Below, in pieces: positions 12,702-26,977 of a stretch of 64,000 nucleotides of DNA. The stretch lies in the NCBI GenBank assembly GCA_028554755.1, contig JAPTOF010000010.1:3208001-3272000 (forward strand), read 5' to 3'. The translations under genes were made by a program, and so were the position numbers. How positions within the stretch are numbered: the stretch's first letter is position 1; every line of letters starts with the position of its first letter. The notes below the pieces were generated by a model, which was not told the origin of the DNA, did no database searches, and was given only the letters and a program-made list of their open reading frames with translations. Source of the stretch: Cordia subcordata. Its lineage: Eukaryota; Streptophyta; Magnoliopsida; Boraginales; Cordiaceae.

Positions 12702-12714
12702 GGGGGGGGGGGGG
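12702..12714. repeat. 13-base G homopolymer upstream of the WNK gene
   Basis: An uninterrupted run of 13 G, about 300 bases before the WNK start codon. It follows GT-rich and AT-rich simple repeats at 12535-12620. Confidence 0.9.
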
Positions 12715-13005
12715 TTGTCATATAGACCATTGAGAAATCTTTGCCTTGTTGTCTGCAGTTGTTTGGGAAAAACCTTGTCCTTTTGATGGACTAACCGATG
12801 ACTCTGTCTTTTATATTTATTTTTTATTTTTATTTTTAACCTTAACATGCAAAACTAAGAATTCTTCTGCTTTCTCTATGCTCAGATTTTGGATGAGTTC
12901 ACTTATCCTCTCTCCCTCTCTTTCTCTCTCTCACCAAAACCAAGGAAGAAATATAGTTAACTAAGAAAAATAACAGCACAAATCTTGAACTAAGGCAATA
13001 GAGCA

Positions 13006-16115
<3,110 letters not shown>

Positions 16116-18328
16116 CACCTGCCTGAGACTTCTTTCTGATCCGTTTTTAAGGCCAACGCGAAACTCCAAGATTGGCCTGGAGGTGACTTGTCTGTGTTCA
16201 CTTGTAAGGCTTTAGAATGCCAGTGAGACATGCCATTACAGTTTTCTCCCGCATAGATCCTCCGACTCACTTGGCAAAAAGAAGAGCCAGATGGATACAC
16301 TCTTGAAACAACGTTTACAACTTGAGCAAGTAGCCGCTCAACTTCAATTCCCTTCAAATGGATACACAGAAATAGTGAAAGAAAAGGTTGTTATATGTAC
16401 ATTATACTCGAAATGCAGATCTAGTGTATTACTCAAACAATATGACACGAATATATACTTCTGACAAAGTATACTTGGTTAAGGATTTAAAAGCATTCAG
16501 AATCCTATTCTATTGAAGACAATATTCAAGCATTATCAATCCTTCTCTAACAGTTCAAGCTTTTAGACAACATATGACAACTCAAGCTAGCAAAATGGTC
16601 ATGGATTTAATTCTCGTCCTTGTCATGTACTAAGAGCATGATTGATACAATAACTAAAAATTAATGAAATTCAGTCTAACCGTTTAAATTTTTAGATAAA
16701 ATGATAAATCAATACGTAGAGGTCTACTTGCTCATGTACTATTGCTTTCACCCTCTTTAAAAGTTTAACATCTACCTATTCGTCAACAATGGCGACCCTG
16801 TGAAGTGGAAGGTAGAAGATTTCAATTTCATGCGTCTCAGTGGCCAATTTGCGGAGTCCAAGTGCATGCTGCCCTTGTTACATCAACAAAAGCTTTGCAA
16901 TATGGTAAAAGTTCAAGAATGTTCCCACTTTTTTGTAATTATTTGATGAATATTCAGCCAAATTTGTACAAAAAACTGAAAAGTACATCCACAGAGGAAA
17001 AGATCTTCTTACAGATTTCCGAAAATTCACACCTTGGAACTTTTCAATTATAAAATTAATGATTGATAACACTAACTCCACACTAGTAATGTGATGATGG
17101 CTGCAACTTTTTACTGTGTGTTTGCCTTCGCTACCTTGTATAGTACATTAATCTTTGTCACATAAAAGCAATGTTTTTCTAACATTACACATATACAAAC
17201 TCTTCTCTCTTTTGTCCCTCCAATTACGTAGAAATCCTGAGTATCCCCTTTTATCCTTTTTTAACAAATAGTTTAATTGTTCGAAAATCTTATAAATCAG
17301 TCCAAAATCATAGAATCCACTAATTGTGTATCTTTTTTTTAGTAACAAATTTAATTATTTTAAAATCTCAGTAATTGTTTCGAAACCAAAAGTACACACG
17401 GATTCTTTTACTGCAGTCTTTTTAAGGGATCTTTACCATCAACCACCTGTCCACCTTGCTTTCTTGTGTTCGACAGCAAAAGGCTTCGCAGAAAAGACAA
17501 GGGAAAACTTGACCGCGCGGACAGCTCATCATGCCTTTAACCTTCCATCCTCGTCAATAAGCAGCCCCATATACAATGAACCGAAAAAAGATTTGAATTG
17601 TCTGTTAATGTCATGACCAAGAATAACACCTGTTACCATTAAAAAATATTCTATGTTATGATTAAATTTAACGTGACAAAACAAAAATAAACTAGCGTTA
17701 TAGATTTTAAAAAAGAATATTAAGACTATATTATAGCACGAATCCGTCTCCAAAATTGGAATATCTAAAAGTACATAATGCTGAAAATGCATTCTTCATA
17801 ATTAGTTATTCACAAATTAATTGATCCCCTAATTTAGAGGTTGGCTGTGTTCGGGGTTCTATCTTTAGCATTTCTAGCCCTAGGGCGGATAAAGAAGGTT
17901 TCTATCATTGCTCCTAGGCATTAATCAATAATAATCATAAACATAGTAGAAACATAGTCATATGACTATGTAACATTTATTATTTCATTAGTGAGACGTC
18001 TCTAGAGCATTTTGTATTATCTAAATGTATGGACGTGTATCAAAACAAATTAGATGACTTTTAATAAAAATGAGGCACGTTAATAAATTCATATAACGAA
18101 CTCTACTTGACGATTGTGCGTCCTCACCACCGTATGGATCCGAATGTAAGCGAGCCCAGTATCCAAATTTATGTTAGTTTTTTATGTATCATTTTCTAAT
18201 AAATTTTTATTCTACTGTAGTGTTTAATACTAGTATACTTAGGCCCTCCAAAATCAAAATCCTGACTTTCCCTAGTACCAATGTCCAAAGCAAGATGAGC
18301 TCAGCTAGCTATGTCGTGATACAAATTG
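16116..18328. other. Intergenic region between the WNK gene and the MULE
   Basis: The first 300-350 bases are probably the WNK 3' UTR. A coding-like frame near 16275-16390 (KKSQMDTLLKQRLQLEQVAA) lies beyond the stop and has no visible link to the gene. The rest is AT-rich with unsupported short frames (for example 17326-17616). I see no recognisable gene, RNA or repeat. Confidence 0.5.
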
Positions 18329-18435
18329 AGGATTTTTTTTTTCTAACCCAAAAAAAAATTTATTATGCAAAACTAATCGCGTTTATAAATCGATTTGAAA
18401 AATAACTCATTTTAAATCCGAAAATGCGTGGCACT
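18329..18435 (+). repeat. Left terminal inverted repeat of the MULE
   Basis: Pairs with 24897-25003 in inverted orientation. Shared blocks include AACCCAAAAAAAAA, ATTATGCAAAACTAA, TTTATAAATCGATTTG and AAAAATAAC. Mismatches are scattered, consistent with an old insertion. Confidence 0.85.
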
Positions 18436-18439
18436 CATT

Positions 18440-18520
18440 TTGGGATAGCGACCGCGTTCCCAGAATGCGGCCGCTTCTGGGAACGCGTTCCACGTTCCTG
18501 GAACGCGGTTGCGTTCAATA
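18440..18520. repeat. GC-rich subterminal repeats of the MULE (left side)
   Basis: Several copies and inversions of a motif like TTCCCAGAATGCGG / CTGGGAACGCG / CCTGGAACGCGG are packed into about 80 bases, in sharp contrast to the AT-rich surroundings. Matching motifs occur on the right side (24633-24650, 24709-24732, 24820-24905). Such arrays are plausible transposase binding sites; that role is inferred. Confidence 0.7.
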
Positions 18521-18859
18521 AATTCGTTGCCCGATCATTTTTTTCCCATTCTCCCCCAACCCCACTTGCGATTTTCTCTTGTTTTCTCTCAACCCCTCAC
18601 ACTAAAGTTTTAGTTTTTCAGTGTTTTAGCGAGGATTGCCTTGATCTTGTAAGTTATTTTATTTTTATATTATTTTTTGCCATTGTATTTAACATTTTAA
18701 GTTATGAAATATGTTTTTAGATCGTGTAGTTTTTGTTTTGATAATTAAATTTAGTTTGTGTTAATTTGAATTTTAATTGTTGTTAGATTTGTAGATTAGA
18801 ATTTTAGTTTTTTGGTTAATTTATATTTAAATGTTAATTGTTGCTTAAAAATGTAGTAT

Positions 18860-19138
18860 GATTATTAGAAATAGAATTAATATTGTTGTTATTAGTATTA
18901 TTAGTAATATTATTAGTATGATTATTATTATTAATCTTATTATTACTATATGAATATTATTAGTAATAAATGTTATCATTAAGATTATCATTATTATTTA
19001 CAATATCATTATTTTTATGACAGCCATGTTATGTTAGATATAATTATTAATGTAATTATTACTATTATTGGTATTATTATCATTAATTATCATTGTGATG
19101 ATGATGACGATGATGGATGATTAAACATGTTATCTTTG

Positions 19139-19172
<34 letters not shown>

Positions 19173-19275
19173 ACAATCATTGATACTATTATTAATAATA
19201 TTAGTGTTTTTATATTATTATTGTTAATACAATCATTGATACTATTATTATTAATAATAGTAGTGTTATAATTAT
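18860..19275. repeat. ATT/TTA-rich trinucleotide tract
   Basis: An imperfect (ATT)n tract with interruptions lies just upstream of the PMD pseudogene. A phrase containing ACAATCATTGATACTATTATT is duplicated near 19170 and 19228. Confidence 0.8.
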
Positions 19276-19366
19276 TATTATTTGATAAAATTAGAGAGTT
19301 AATGTATATAGTGAAGTAGTAATATTTAGTTAATCGTTGTTATTATTTTTTATTTTAGGAGTCATT

Positions 19367-21547
19367 ATGGATGCTCGTCCTGCACCAGTTGATGCCACTT
19401 TACTATACCACTATATGGATTACCGGGTCCAGTATTTACAGGATCCCCACCATCTGGGTATGTTTAGGTGCTATAAGTCGGATAGATCGTCATTTAATGC
19501 GCCGGAGCACCCGTTAGTACAGCAGCAGTTAGCGGAAACTGGATTCTACGGGTGTTATAAATCCCGATATCATTAGCTTAATCACGGACTTATTACTGCC
19601 ATAATAGAGAGGTGGCGGCCGGATACCTACACGTTTCATTTACCCGTAGGTGAGGCTACCATCACCTTGCAGGATGTGGCCGTGTATTGGGGTCTTCTCA
19701 TGACCGGTACTCCTATCCTGGTGATTGATACGGTCCCACGCTCGAGGGAGGCTGGGTTGTCAGGATGCAGGAGTTGATGGGTATCGATGCGGATGCGGTG
19801 GCAGACAACGGTACCGGCCATATCGATATTGTGGGGAACTTAGTGAATTTCGTCCAGCTGCGGGATAGGTTTTTTATGCAGGGCACTCTGGATGAGCCCA
19901 CTCAGTACCAGGCGCGAACACGAGCACGAATGACTGTAATTTGGCCTGGTTGTTATTACTGGACGCCTTTGAGCACATCCGGCAGTACAACTGGGGCGCG
20001 GCTGTACTATCGTATTTGTACCAGTAGCTTGACCGCGCCTCCTTCCGCCAGTGTAAGGGCGTATGCGGAGCCGTGACACTAGTTCAGGTATTGGTTTGCC
20101 TTATGTAGTAGTTATGTTTATATTCTACAAATGTTAACTTTATTACTACAAGCGTTATTATAACATAACACATGTTCAATACTTGTAGTTTTTTGCATGG
20201 GATAGATTCACGGCTTTTCGGCCTCAGCTCCTGCATCCGACACGAAAGCGACTTCAGTGTCAGCAGTATCAGCTGGAGCCTATGTTTCAGCTCCCTAGCG
20301 TTCCACGGGGTGCACAATTTTACGTCAAGAAGGAAATGACTAATGCATCCGGGAAGTCAGGTCAGGTAGAGTGTCGAAATGTCATAAATCATTTCCAGCC
20401 TGATGAGGTATAGTACACTTAAGCTGCCTTATTAAAAATACTTTACATGTACACTTAAACATGTAATTAACTATCCGGTGCTTTTTTTTGTTACAGTTCA
20501 TATGGCAGCTGTTTAGGGTGATACTGGCCACCCTCCCACCTTATTGTGTTGCCGACAGTGACGTCTGGCGTGCCCTGATACCGCTGATATGTGGGCATAC
20601 TGTTGAGTGGCACTGCTCGGATCGTGTCCTGCAGCAGTTCGGACTTAAGTTGGCCATCCCTGCTGATCCCCCTACACATGAGAAACATAGAGACGGCAAG
20701 GAGAAGGTTGAGGGAGCTGCGCTGACCGAGGCTGTGAATACGTGGAGGAATTGGGCCCAGCGCGCTTTATATGGACAAGCAGAGGATGTGCCGCCTGCAG
20801 CGGTACTCGGGGGTTGCATGCAGTGGTACCAGCGGGTGACCATATTATAGGTCGGTCATCCCGGTACTAGTCATAAGCGAGATGGGTGCGTGGCATCCGC
20901 ACATGACGAGACGTCACTGGTGAGCTGCCTTTGTTCCTAATGTTTATGTTACTCAATGAAAGTTGTTGACTATTAGTTTATATTAACCCCAGTATGTTAT
21001 GTTTGACTATAAGCCGCTGTAGTTCAGCATGTCGTCCATCATTCTCGTGATTTGCTGCAGCGTTACCAGGAGAGGGACCTTGGGGGTGGTGCACACATGG
21101 AGCATGTCATGCGGCACTTGCAGCTCCTGCAGTTGCATAGCGAGAGTGCACTCTAACAAACTCAGCACCAGCATCTCATACAGTAGAGAGCCGTGTGGGA
21201 GTTGCTCAATGCGCCTCCGGTGCATCCGTTGCAGCAATCCGGACAGCATAGTGCGCAGCGTCCTCTATCTGCGCAGCGCACGCACAGCCATCGGGGTGGG
21301 TCATCACAGTCATCTCGGCCACCCACACGGCCTCCATTACAGCTATCCGAGATGTAAGCGTCAGGACCAACCGCCGCACTCCGAGCCACAGGCGACCCAG
21401 GCACTCACCACACAGCAGCAGGCACATGAACCACCGCTCCGCCAGGCACGTTCATCCCGGAAGCGCAACGTCCCATCCCCTGTTAGACGTCATTTACCTG
21501 ACTGCAATAACAGGGGGAAGGGCCCTGATCATTACACGCCGAGATGA
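19367..21547 (+). pseudogene. Plant mobile domain (PMD, MAIN-like) pseudogene inside the MULE
   Basis: Remnant of a PMD protein, a family spread by plant transposons and also domesticated as MAIN and MAIL genes. From ATG 19367 (MDARPAPVDATLLYHYMDYR) the frame reads to TAG at 19574. It resumes in the same frame with LNHGLITAIIERWRPDTYTF, GEATITLQDVAVYWGL and related PMD signatures, then shifts near 19765 and again near 19945. YNWGAAVLSYLYQ is followed by another TAG near 20027. Later exon-like segments carry FFAWDRF (about 20190) and FIWQLFRVILATLPPYC with VWRALIPLICGHTVEWH (20498-20640), matching the PMD C-terminal half. The tail ending DHYTPR at 21547 also fits the family. At least two nonsense changes and two frameshifts make it non-functional. 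Exon borders in the 3' half are uncertain. Confidence 0.8.
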
Positions 21548-21853
21548 TGTATTCATTTTCGAGTGCTTTTTGTTTCATTTGTATTCGTGAGACAGTATCT
21601 TTTTATTGATTATTATTTCATTTTGTTTTTTTTATTTGTTTTAGCCTTTTTTTTCTTACACATGTTGACCTTGATTAAACATGACTGTATCACAACGCCA
21701 CAACAAGTTCACAAACAACGTTAATTGCACAATAACATCACAAAGTCACAACAAATATGCATAAAACGATTGCACACTAGCATTACAACGTCAAAACAAA
21801 TAGACATAAAATTATCACATATGGAACTTGTGGCAACCACTAAACATAACGGA

Positions 21854-24476
21854 TTACGCATTTTGGTTGTTGGGGCAAATTGGAGCAGTGTGACCCGGTT
21901 GACCACATGCTGTACACCATCGTCGTCCACGGCAGTCTGAGTGATCTATCTCGTTTGAAATGCGCCGGCTGCCGGCTCGTCCTATTCCCTGTCGAACGCG
22001 ACTTAGGTTTGAATGCAACGTCCATGCAGGCGCTGGATGCCAATAAAATTGGTGTCCGAGAGGCTCAAATGTCCGTCAATATGTATTTTTGTACGATTTC
22101 ACCGTCAGCTGTTGAGGTATCATGTTCTCCACATTAAACCCCCTAAACCGAGCAACAGTTTGTGCATGCGAGCATGGCAGGTGATATTCAACCCACTTTT
22201 CGCAAGTACATGTACGGTCTTCCCAGTTGACAACTTGGTTTAGCGGATTCTCGTTCCATCGAAGTAGCAACCGACCCACCTAGTATTTGTCATCTTGTCT
22301 AAAACTAAGTACGTGATGGCGACGTGATGAGGTCTTCCACTTCTCAAAGAGTTCCTTCACATTAGGAGGGAGCCGATGGCCTTCACTTTCCAACTGCGTT
22401 GCATGGACCAACCGATCATGAAAGTAACCTTTTATCTTCATAAAAGTATTGGTAACAAGGGTTGTGATGGGTAACCCCCTTGCACCAACGAGGACATCGT
22501 TGAAGCATTTGACATTATTTGTCGTCATCACACCCCATCTGAATCCCCCATCAGCGCTCATGGTCCATGCATCGGCAGGGATATCGGATAGGAACTTGTG
22601 TACTCGTCTGCCAACACCGTTCTGACTAGGGTCCACATCAAGGATCATGTTCATTGTATGCACATGTTTGCGTGCTTGACATTCTCGGCCAGCTATCCAA
22701 CACGTCTTTAATGAATTGATTCCGTCATCTTTTCATCACATTGCTTTTCGGATGTCTCAAGCAAATGCGATGTTTTATTTTAAGTTGACCATCACGTGTA
22801 ATTCGTTCGATTGCAGATGCGATGCCTGCATGCCTCTCTGAAATGATACACACTTGGGGCATCTCATTGAAAAAGTTCTCGCGCAACTGATGTAAGAACC
22901 ACAACCAAGTACGAGTTGTCTCTACTTCTACAACTGCAAATGCTAACAGCAAAACTTGGCAGTTCGCGTCTGTAGCTAATGCAACTAGGAGATGCCCCTT
23001 GTACTTTTCCCGCAAGTGTGTGCCGTCCAGCAAAACCACGGGCTTACAATGCCGCCACGCCGCGATGCATGGATTGAACGCCCAATAAACCATGTCGAAA
23101 ATTTTTTCAGCCTACGTTAAACCTTCGGTGATCCTATATCTCACCACACTACCTGGATTCTTGGCCATCACGGCCCCAAGAAACTGTGGTAGTATCTGAT
23201 ACGACGTGTCCCAATTGCCATACACTAGTTCAATTGCTTTGTTCCGGCCGTTCCATGCTTTTCTGCAACTGACATCCGCGTTAAGCTTCTCCTTCATGTG
23301 AGCTTGGATAAACCCGACCTCGTAATCAGCCCTTTTAGCTATGAAATGCCTCACCAAGTATCCAACCAATCCCGACGTCAAATTTCTATGCCCCGACGCA
23401 ATTATTTGCGCCATACATACATGTCTTGCGTCATACTGCGTAATCTCCCATTGCTTGTGCATTGCTTTTCTTATGACACCTACATACCATGGGCATGCTA
23501 CACTTCCATTGTGTGCTTCCTTACACTGTACCTTCCACAAGGTCTTACTCAACTTGACGACGTTATATTCCTTTTGTATTCTTATCGCATTCTGTTAAAC
23601 AGCCCTTATCCCATCCATTTTGGATGGGAACACCATTCCTTTGGCCAGTTCCATCCTGTCTGGGTCCCATATTGGACGTTTGGTGACCTCGTACCTGCTT
23701 GTCGTGTAGAATTCAATCCTAGTAGTATGGAACTCCACGGCTTCCTCCTCATCTACCTCCGCCTCTGCATCGACATTCGGTCCTTCTACCTCGTTCTCAA
23801 TTTGGTAGTTCAAACTTGCTTCTGAGATTGCATCTTCTTTTTGATCGTTCAATTCACCGTCCTCGTTTTCTTCATCTGCCTCTGACAAAACAGTATCTGC
23901 TGCGACGTCACATCTCTCCTTCGTGCCATCGCCGTGATGAGAGGGTCCTCCAACTTCAAAAGTAGAATGTGGTTGCGGGGAAATGGAAAAAATGGCAAAC
24001 TCCGCCGCTGTTATTGCAATATTGATATGTTCATCTTCTTCATACGATGGTGCTGCATTTAGGTCCGGCATGTTAGACTGGTACGGGACGTCGGGAATTA
24101 TTTACGGCACATACACGTAGTCAGGCTGAACAGACTGAACGTCCACTATTACGTGCGCCACACAACGGTTCCATTCACACCGAGCTGTGCCATACATCTC
24201 TCGCACATCTTCATCATCAATTATTGCATTTGGATAATAATAAATATGCTGCAATGTAGCATCTCATCTAGGGTCACGATAGCATAAGTTAACCCTATCG
24301 ATGTTAGGACGCAACCCCAGTTTTCTAATTACTCGCGAAGCAAATTCATCGTAATTTGTATCGGGATGAATTTTGATTTTGCGTGGTATATTTGGACTTC
24401 TGTAATCAAGACCATAATTGGTTATTATTGTGTGACCGCCGTAGTATAAAAGAACAGTAACCTCGGTTAATTTCAT
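21854..24476 (-). pseudogene. MuDR/MULE transposase pseudogene
   Basis: Mutator-type transposase remnant, convergent with the PMD gene. N-terminal piece 24476-24264 (MKLTEVTVLLYYGGH, SRVIRKLGLRPNIDRV) ends in TGA. An acidic linker follows (23.6-24.07 kb). Next come the DNA-binding MuDR zinc region (23.11-23.55 kb, with WKVQCKEAHNGSVACPWYVG) and the catalytic domain (22.72-23.09 kb). VVLLDGTHL supplies the first Asp; ISERHAGI stands where the family normally has SDRH, an Asp-to-Glu change. The downstream part (22.28-22.66 kb) precedes a SWIM finger, CTCEKWVEYHLPCSHA (22.2 kb), and a C-terminal CCHC knuckle CTACGQPGHTAPIC near 21.9 kb. In-frame stops occur at about 24264, 24103, 23595, 23112, 22280 and 22076, plus a frameshift near 22720. 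It is therefore dead. Confidence 0.88.
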
Positions 24477-24896
24477 TCTTTTATGTGCTTTGGTAGAAAC
24501 TTATACTAATTAAGTGAATGTATTTGACAGAATGTTTATTTGGTGGAAAGTGATTGTGATGGTAGAAATTTACAGGGTAGGATTGAATGATCCGGTGGAG
24601 GAAAGGGTTGGGATTTATATAGGCAGAAAACGTATTCTGGGAGTGTGATTTCTGAAATTTCCCGTGACTTGAAGTAACTAAAGAGTGATTTGTGGCAGGG
24701 ATTCTCATCAGTGCACTCCCAGAATGCGCTGCTAAGAATATTTGGTCGTCCCCGCAATCAAATCAAATCAGAATCAAAATCAAATTTGGCAGGTTTGCAG
24801 GAAATCTAGAAAAACGTGTTTTCGGAATGCGGAACGCAGTCCAGGAGTGCAGGCGCATTCTTGAAGCGCGGTCGCACTCCCAGAGTGCGTTCTGGG

Positions 24897-25003
24897 AATA
24901 CGTGCAGCGTATTTCCAAATTCAAAACGGGTTATTTTTCAAATCGATTTATAAACAGGGTTAGTTTTGCATAATGTTTTTTTTTGGGTTTGAAAAAAAAA
25001 TCC
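24897..25003 (-). repeat. Right terminal inverted repeat of the MULE
   Basis: Inverted partner of 18329-18435. The outermost bases end in AAAAAATCC and are followed by TACAAATGC, the right copy of the target duplication. Confidence 0.85.
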
Positions 25004-25058
25004 TACAAATGCATGATCTTAAGCTCACATCTTCGTGTACAAAAAATGGTAACATGCG

Positions 25059-25928
25059 GGAATTTTTTTTTACCCTGATTTTAAATTTTTATGGCAAAAA
25101 TACCTTATTTTTTAAATTAATTTTTAAAAAATGCCCTTTTTGGTAAGTCACCTACCGTTTCGATAGGTGACTTACCGTTCCCGGATCCCAGAATTTGAAA
25201 AAATTTAAAAAAGAAAATAGTTACATCTTTAACGAAAACGGCCAATCACTTACTGAACGGTAGGTGACCTACTGAAAATGGGCGAATTTGCTTAAACCTC
25301 AACAATTTCAATGGTTTCTAATATAAGTAATAATCGGTTAAAAAAATGGAAAAAAAAGTCTTTGTCTCAAAAACTGTATCAAACATCAAATTATATGTAT
25401 TACAATTAATTTTATATATAGTTAATGATAACTTTAGACCGATCTTTACTACATGGTGGGAGAACAACATTTAATTAAAAGTTAGGAAATTTGACCTCAA
25501 AAAATTACAAATTATATTATTATTGGAGAAATTAAGGTCCTAAATAATTTATTGTATACCCTAATATTGTTGAAACTTTTTAGGTAAGACACTTCAATTC
25601 CTAAACCTTAATTTTGAACGTAAATTGAGATTCCATTGACTATTATTATATAGGTAAATTTCTGCAGAATAAGTGCTGATAGCATGCTCATCTGCATTGT
25701 CCCATAAGGGGACATTTGGTTCTCTAACCACTAGCCCATTTTTGGTAGGTCACCTACTATTTCGATAGATAACTTATCGTTTTCATTAAATATGCAACCA
25801 TTTTTTTTTTCAAATTTTAATATCTGCGAACAGTAAGTCACTTATCGAAAATGACATTTTTTAAATGAATTTAAAAAGTAGAGTATTTATGCCATAAAAA
25901 TTTAAATTCAAGGTAAAAAAAAAAATTC
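25059..25928. mobile_element. Non-autonomous long-TIR MULE, 870 bp
   Basis: The ends GGAATTTTTTTTTACCCTGA and its diverged inverted copy at 25908-25928 extend into arms of more than 100 bp. Shared blocks include AAATTTTTATGGCA and TTTTTAAATT. Direct flanks are TAACATGCG (25050-25058) and TAACATGCA (25929-25937), a 9-bp target duplication with one mismatch. Each arm contains a hairpin built on GGTAAGTCACCTACCG, GATAGGTGACTTACCG or a diverged form. There is no coding sequence. It is unrelated in sequence to the larger MULE 55 bp upstream. Confidence 0.85.
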
Positions 25929-26600
25929 TAACATGCATTCATTACTATGCATAAGTTGGGCCTTATTTATTTAAATTTAACGTTATAATATTATAAAAAA
26001 AATTAATAATTGATTTATGTTTATACTGTAAGTAATTTATTATTGTTAAATTTCTCTCCTGAGTCGTGACCCTCGAGGTCGGAACTCGAGCCCAGAAACG
26101 TCAAAAGAATGCATAGGTGGAACTTGACATCATAAGTTGACTAATGCATAATGCTCTTATGAATGGCCCAAATGATGTTAACTGAAGAATGCCTCATGTG
26201 GTTTCTTTCTTATTACACTTTATAGTTTAAGGTGGGCAAACCAAGGCCCAATGAGGCCCAGAAAGGGAAAAATGAAAAAAATCTTTCAAACAACGTTAAA
26301 ACGGAAGTACATGACCTACAATTCGCAGCCTCATGCCCCTCAACTCAGCTAATTTGTAGGGAAAAAAATCTATGAATTAATTCTTGGATCAACAAACTTT
26401 GTTATAATTCTTGGAAAATTCATAGTTGTAATAGCTATACTAGATTCACCTCAAATTGTAGACATGAGATGTACCAAGAACATCTAAAAATATGTTTTAG
26501 ATCAATCAATAACCAAATAATATTTGTAATGGGATAATATACTTTCAACTTTAATGACCTACTATCACAATCAGAGTAGGGCCAGGACCGATAGCTAGTG

Positions 26601-26977
26601 AGGGTGTATTGATATATTATACCTTTATACAAATTATAAAATAATTTTAAAAAATATAATAATTAGTATAGTAATGATATCTTCATACACATTAAAAATA
26701 TAAATAACTATAATCATTGTAAATTTAATTATTGTAATAACTTCATATTTTAAAATCATAAAACTCAACTCACTATCAATGGTATTAGATATATCTCTCT
26801 TTATATAGGAGACCAAAAAATTATTTACAACACTATTTTATTTTATTTTTATCACCTTCCATCTTTTTTTCTCTCACTATTTTTACTTGTTTTTTACTTT
26901 ATCACTTCTTATAATACAATAAATTACAAATTTATATTTTTTTTGTCCCTCGTCATGATCGTAATGAATTACACCCT
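26601..26977. mobile_element. Possible MITE, weakly supported
   Basis: The left end AGGGTGTATTGAT is inverted at the right end as TGAATTACACCCT. The interior is AT-rich without coding potential. No clear target duplication was seen. Confidence 0.3.

Larger units (their letters stand above)
3354..13005. other. About 9.6 kb AT-rich intergenic region with repeats, no gene seen
   Basis: No reading frame here looks like a conserved protein. The stretch holds a foldback element (5150-5515), MITE-like elements (5779-5897, 7035-7811, 9289-9694, 10262-11001, 11003-11221), a 36-bp tandem duplication (7496-7567) and degenerate tandem repeats (8520-8935). The last few hundred bases contain AT, GT and TC simple repeats and a 13-base G run. 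They are presumably the promoter and 5' leader of the WNK gene starting at 13006. Confidence 0.6.
18329..25003. mobile_element. Mutator-like element (MULE) with PMD gene and MuDR transposase, degenerate
   Basis: A DNA transposon of about 6675 bp. The left end, starting AGGATTTTTTTTTTCTAACCC, is the inverted counterpart of the right end over about 105 bases, including TATGCAAAACTAA and TTTATAAATCGATTTGAAAA in both. It is flanked by TACAAATTG (18320-18328) and TACAAATGC (25004-25012), an imperfect 9-bp target duplication as expected for MULEs. Inside are GC-rich subterminal repeats, a long ATT-rich tract, a PMD pseudogene on plus and a transposase pseudogene on minus. The genes converge near 21.55-21.85 kb. 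Several stops and frameshifts in both genes show the copy is no longer autonomous. PMD domains in plant MULEs are known, so the composition fits a described class. Border precision is a few bases. Confidence 0.85.

Noticed and set aside
17326..17616. 96-codon frame between the WNK gene and the MULE
   Set aside because: No recognisable family, no splice context and a partly low-complexity translation.
20488..20850. A complete gene at 20488-20850
   Set aside because: It is one exon-like segment (FIWQLFRVILATLPPYC) of the decayed PMD gene, not an independent gene.
26073..26102. tRNA T-arm-like string (GGAACTCGAGCCC)
   Set aside because: No matching acceptor stem, D-arm or anticodon arm in the flanks.
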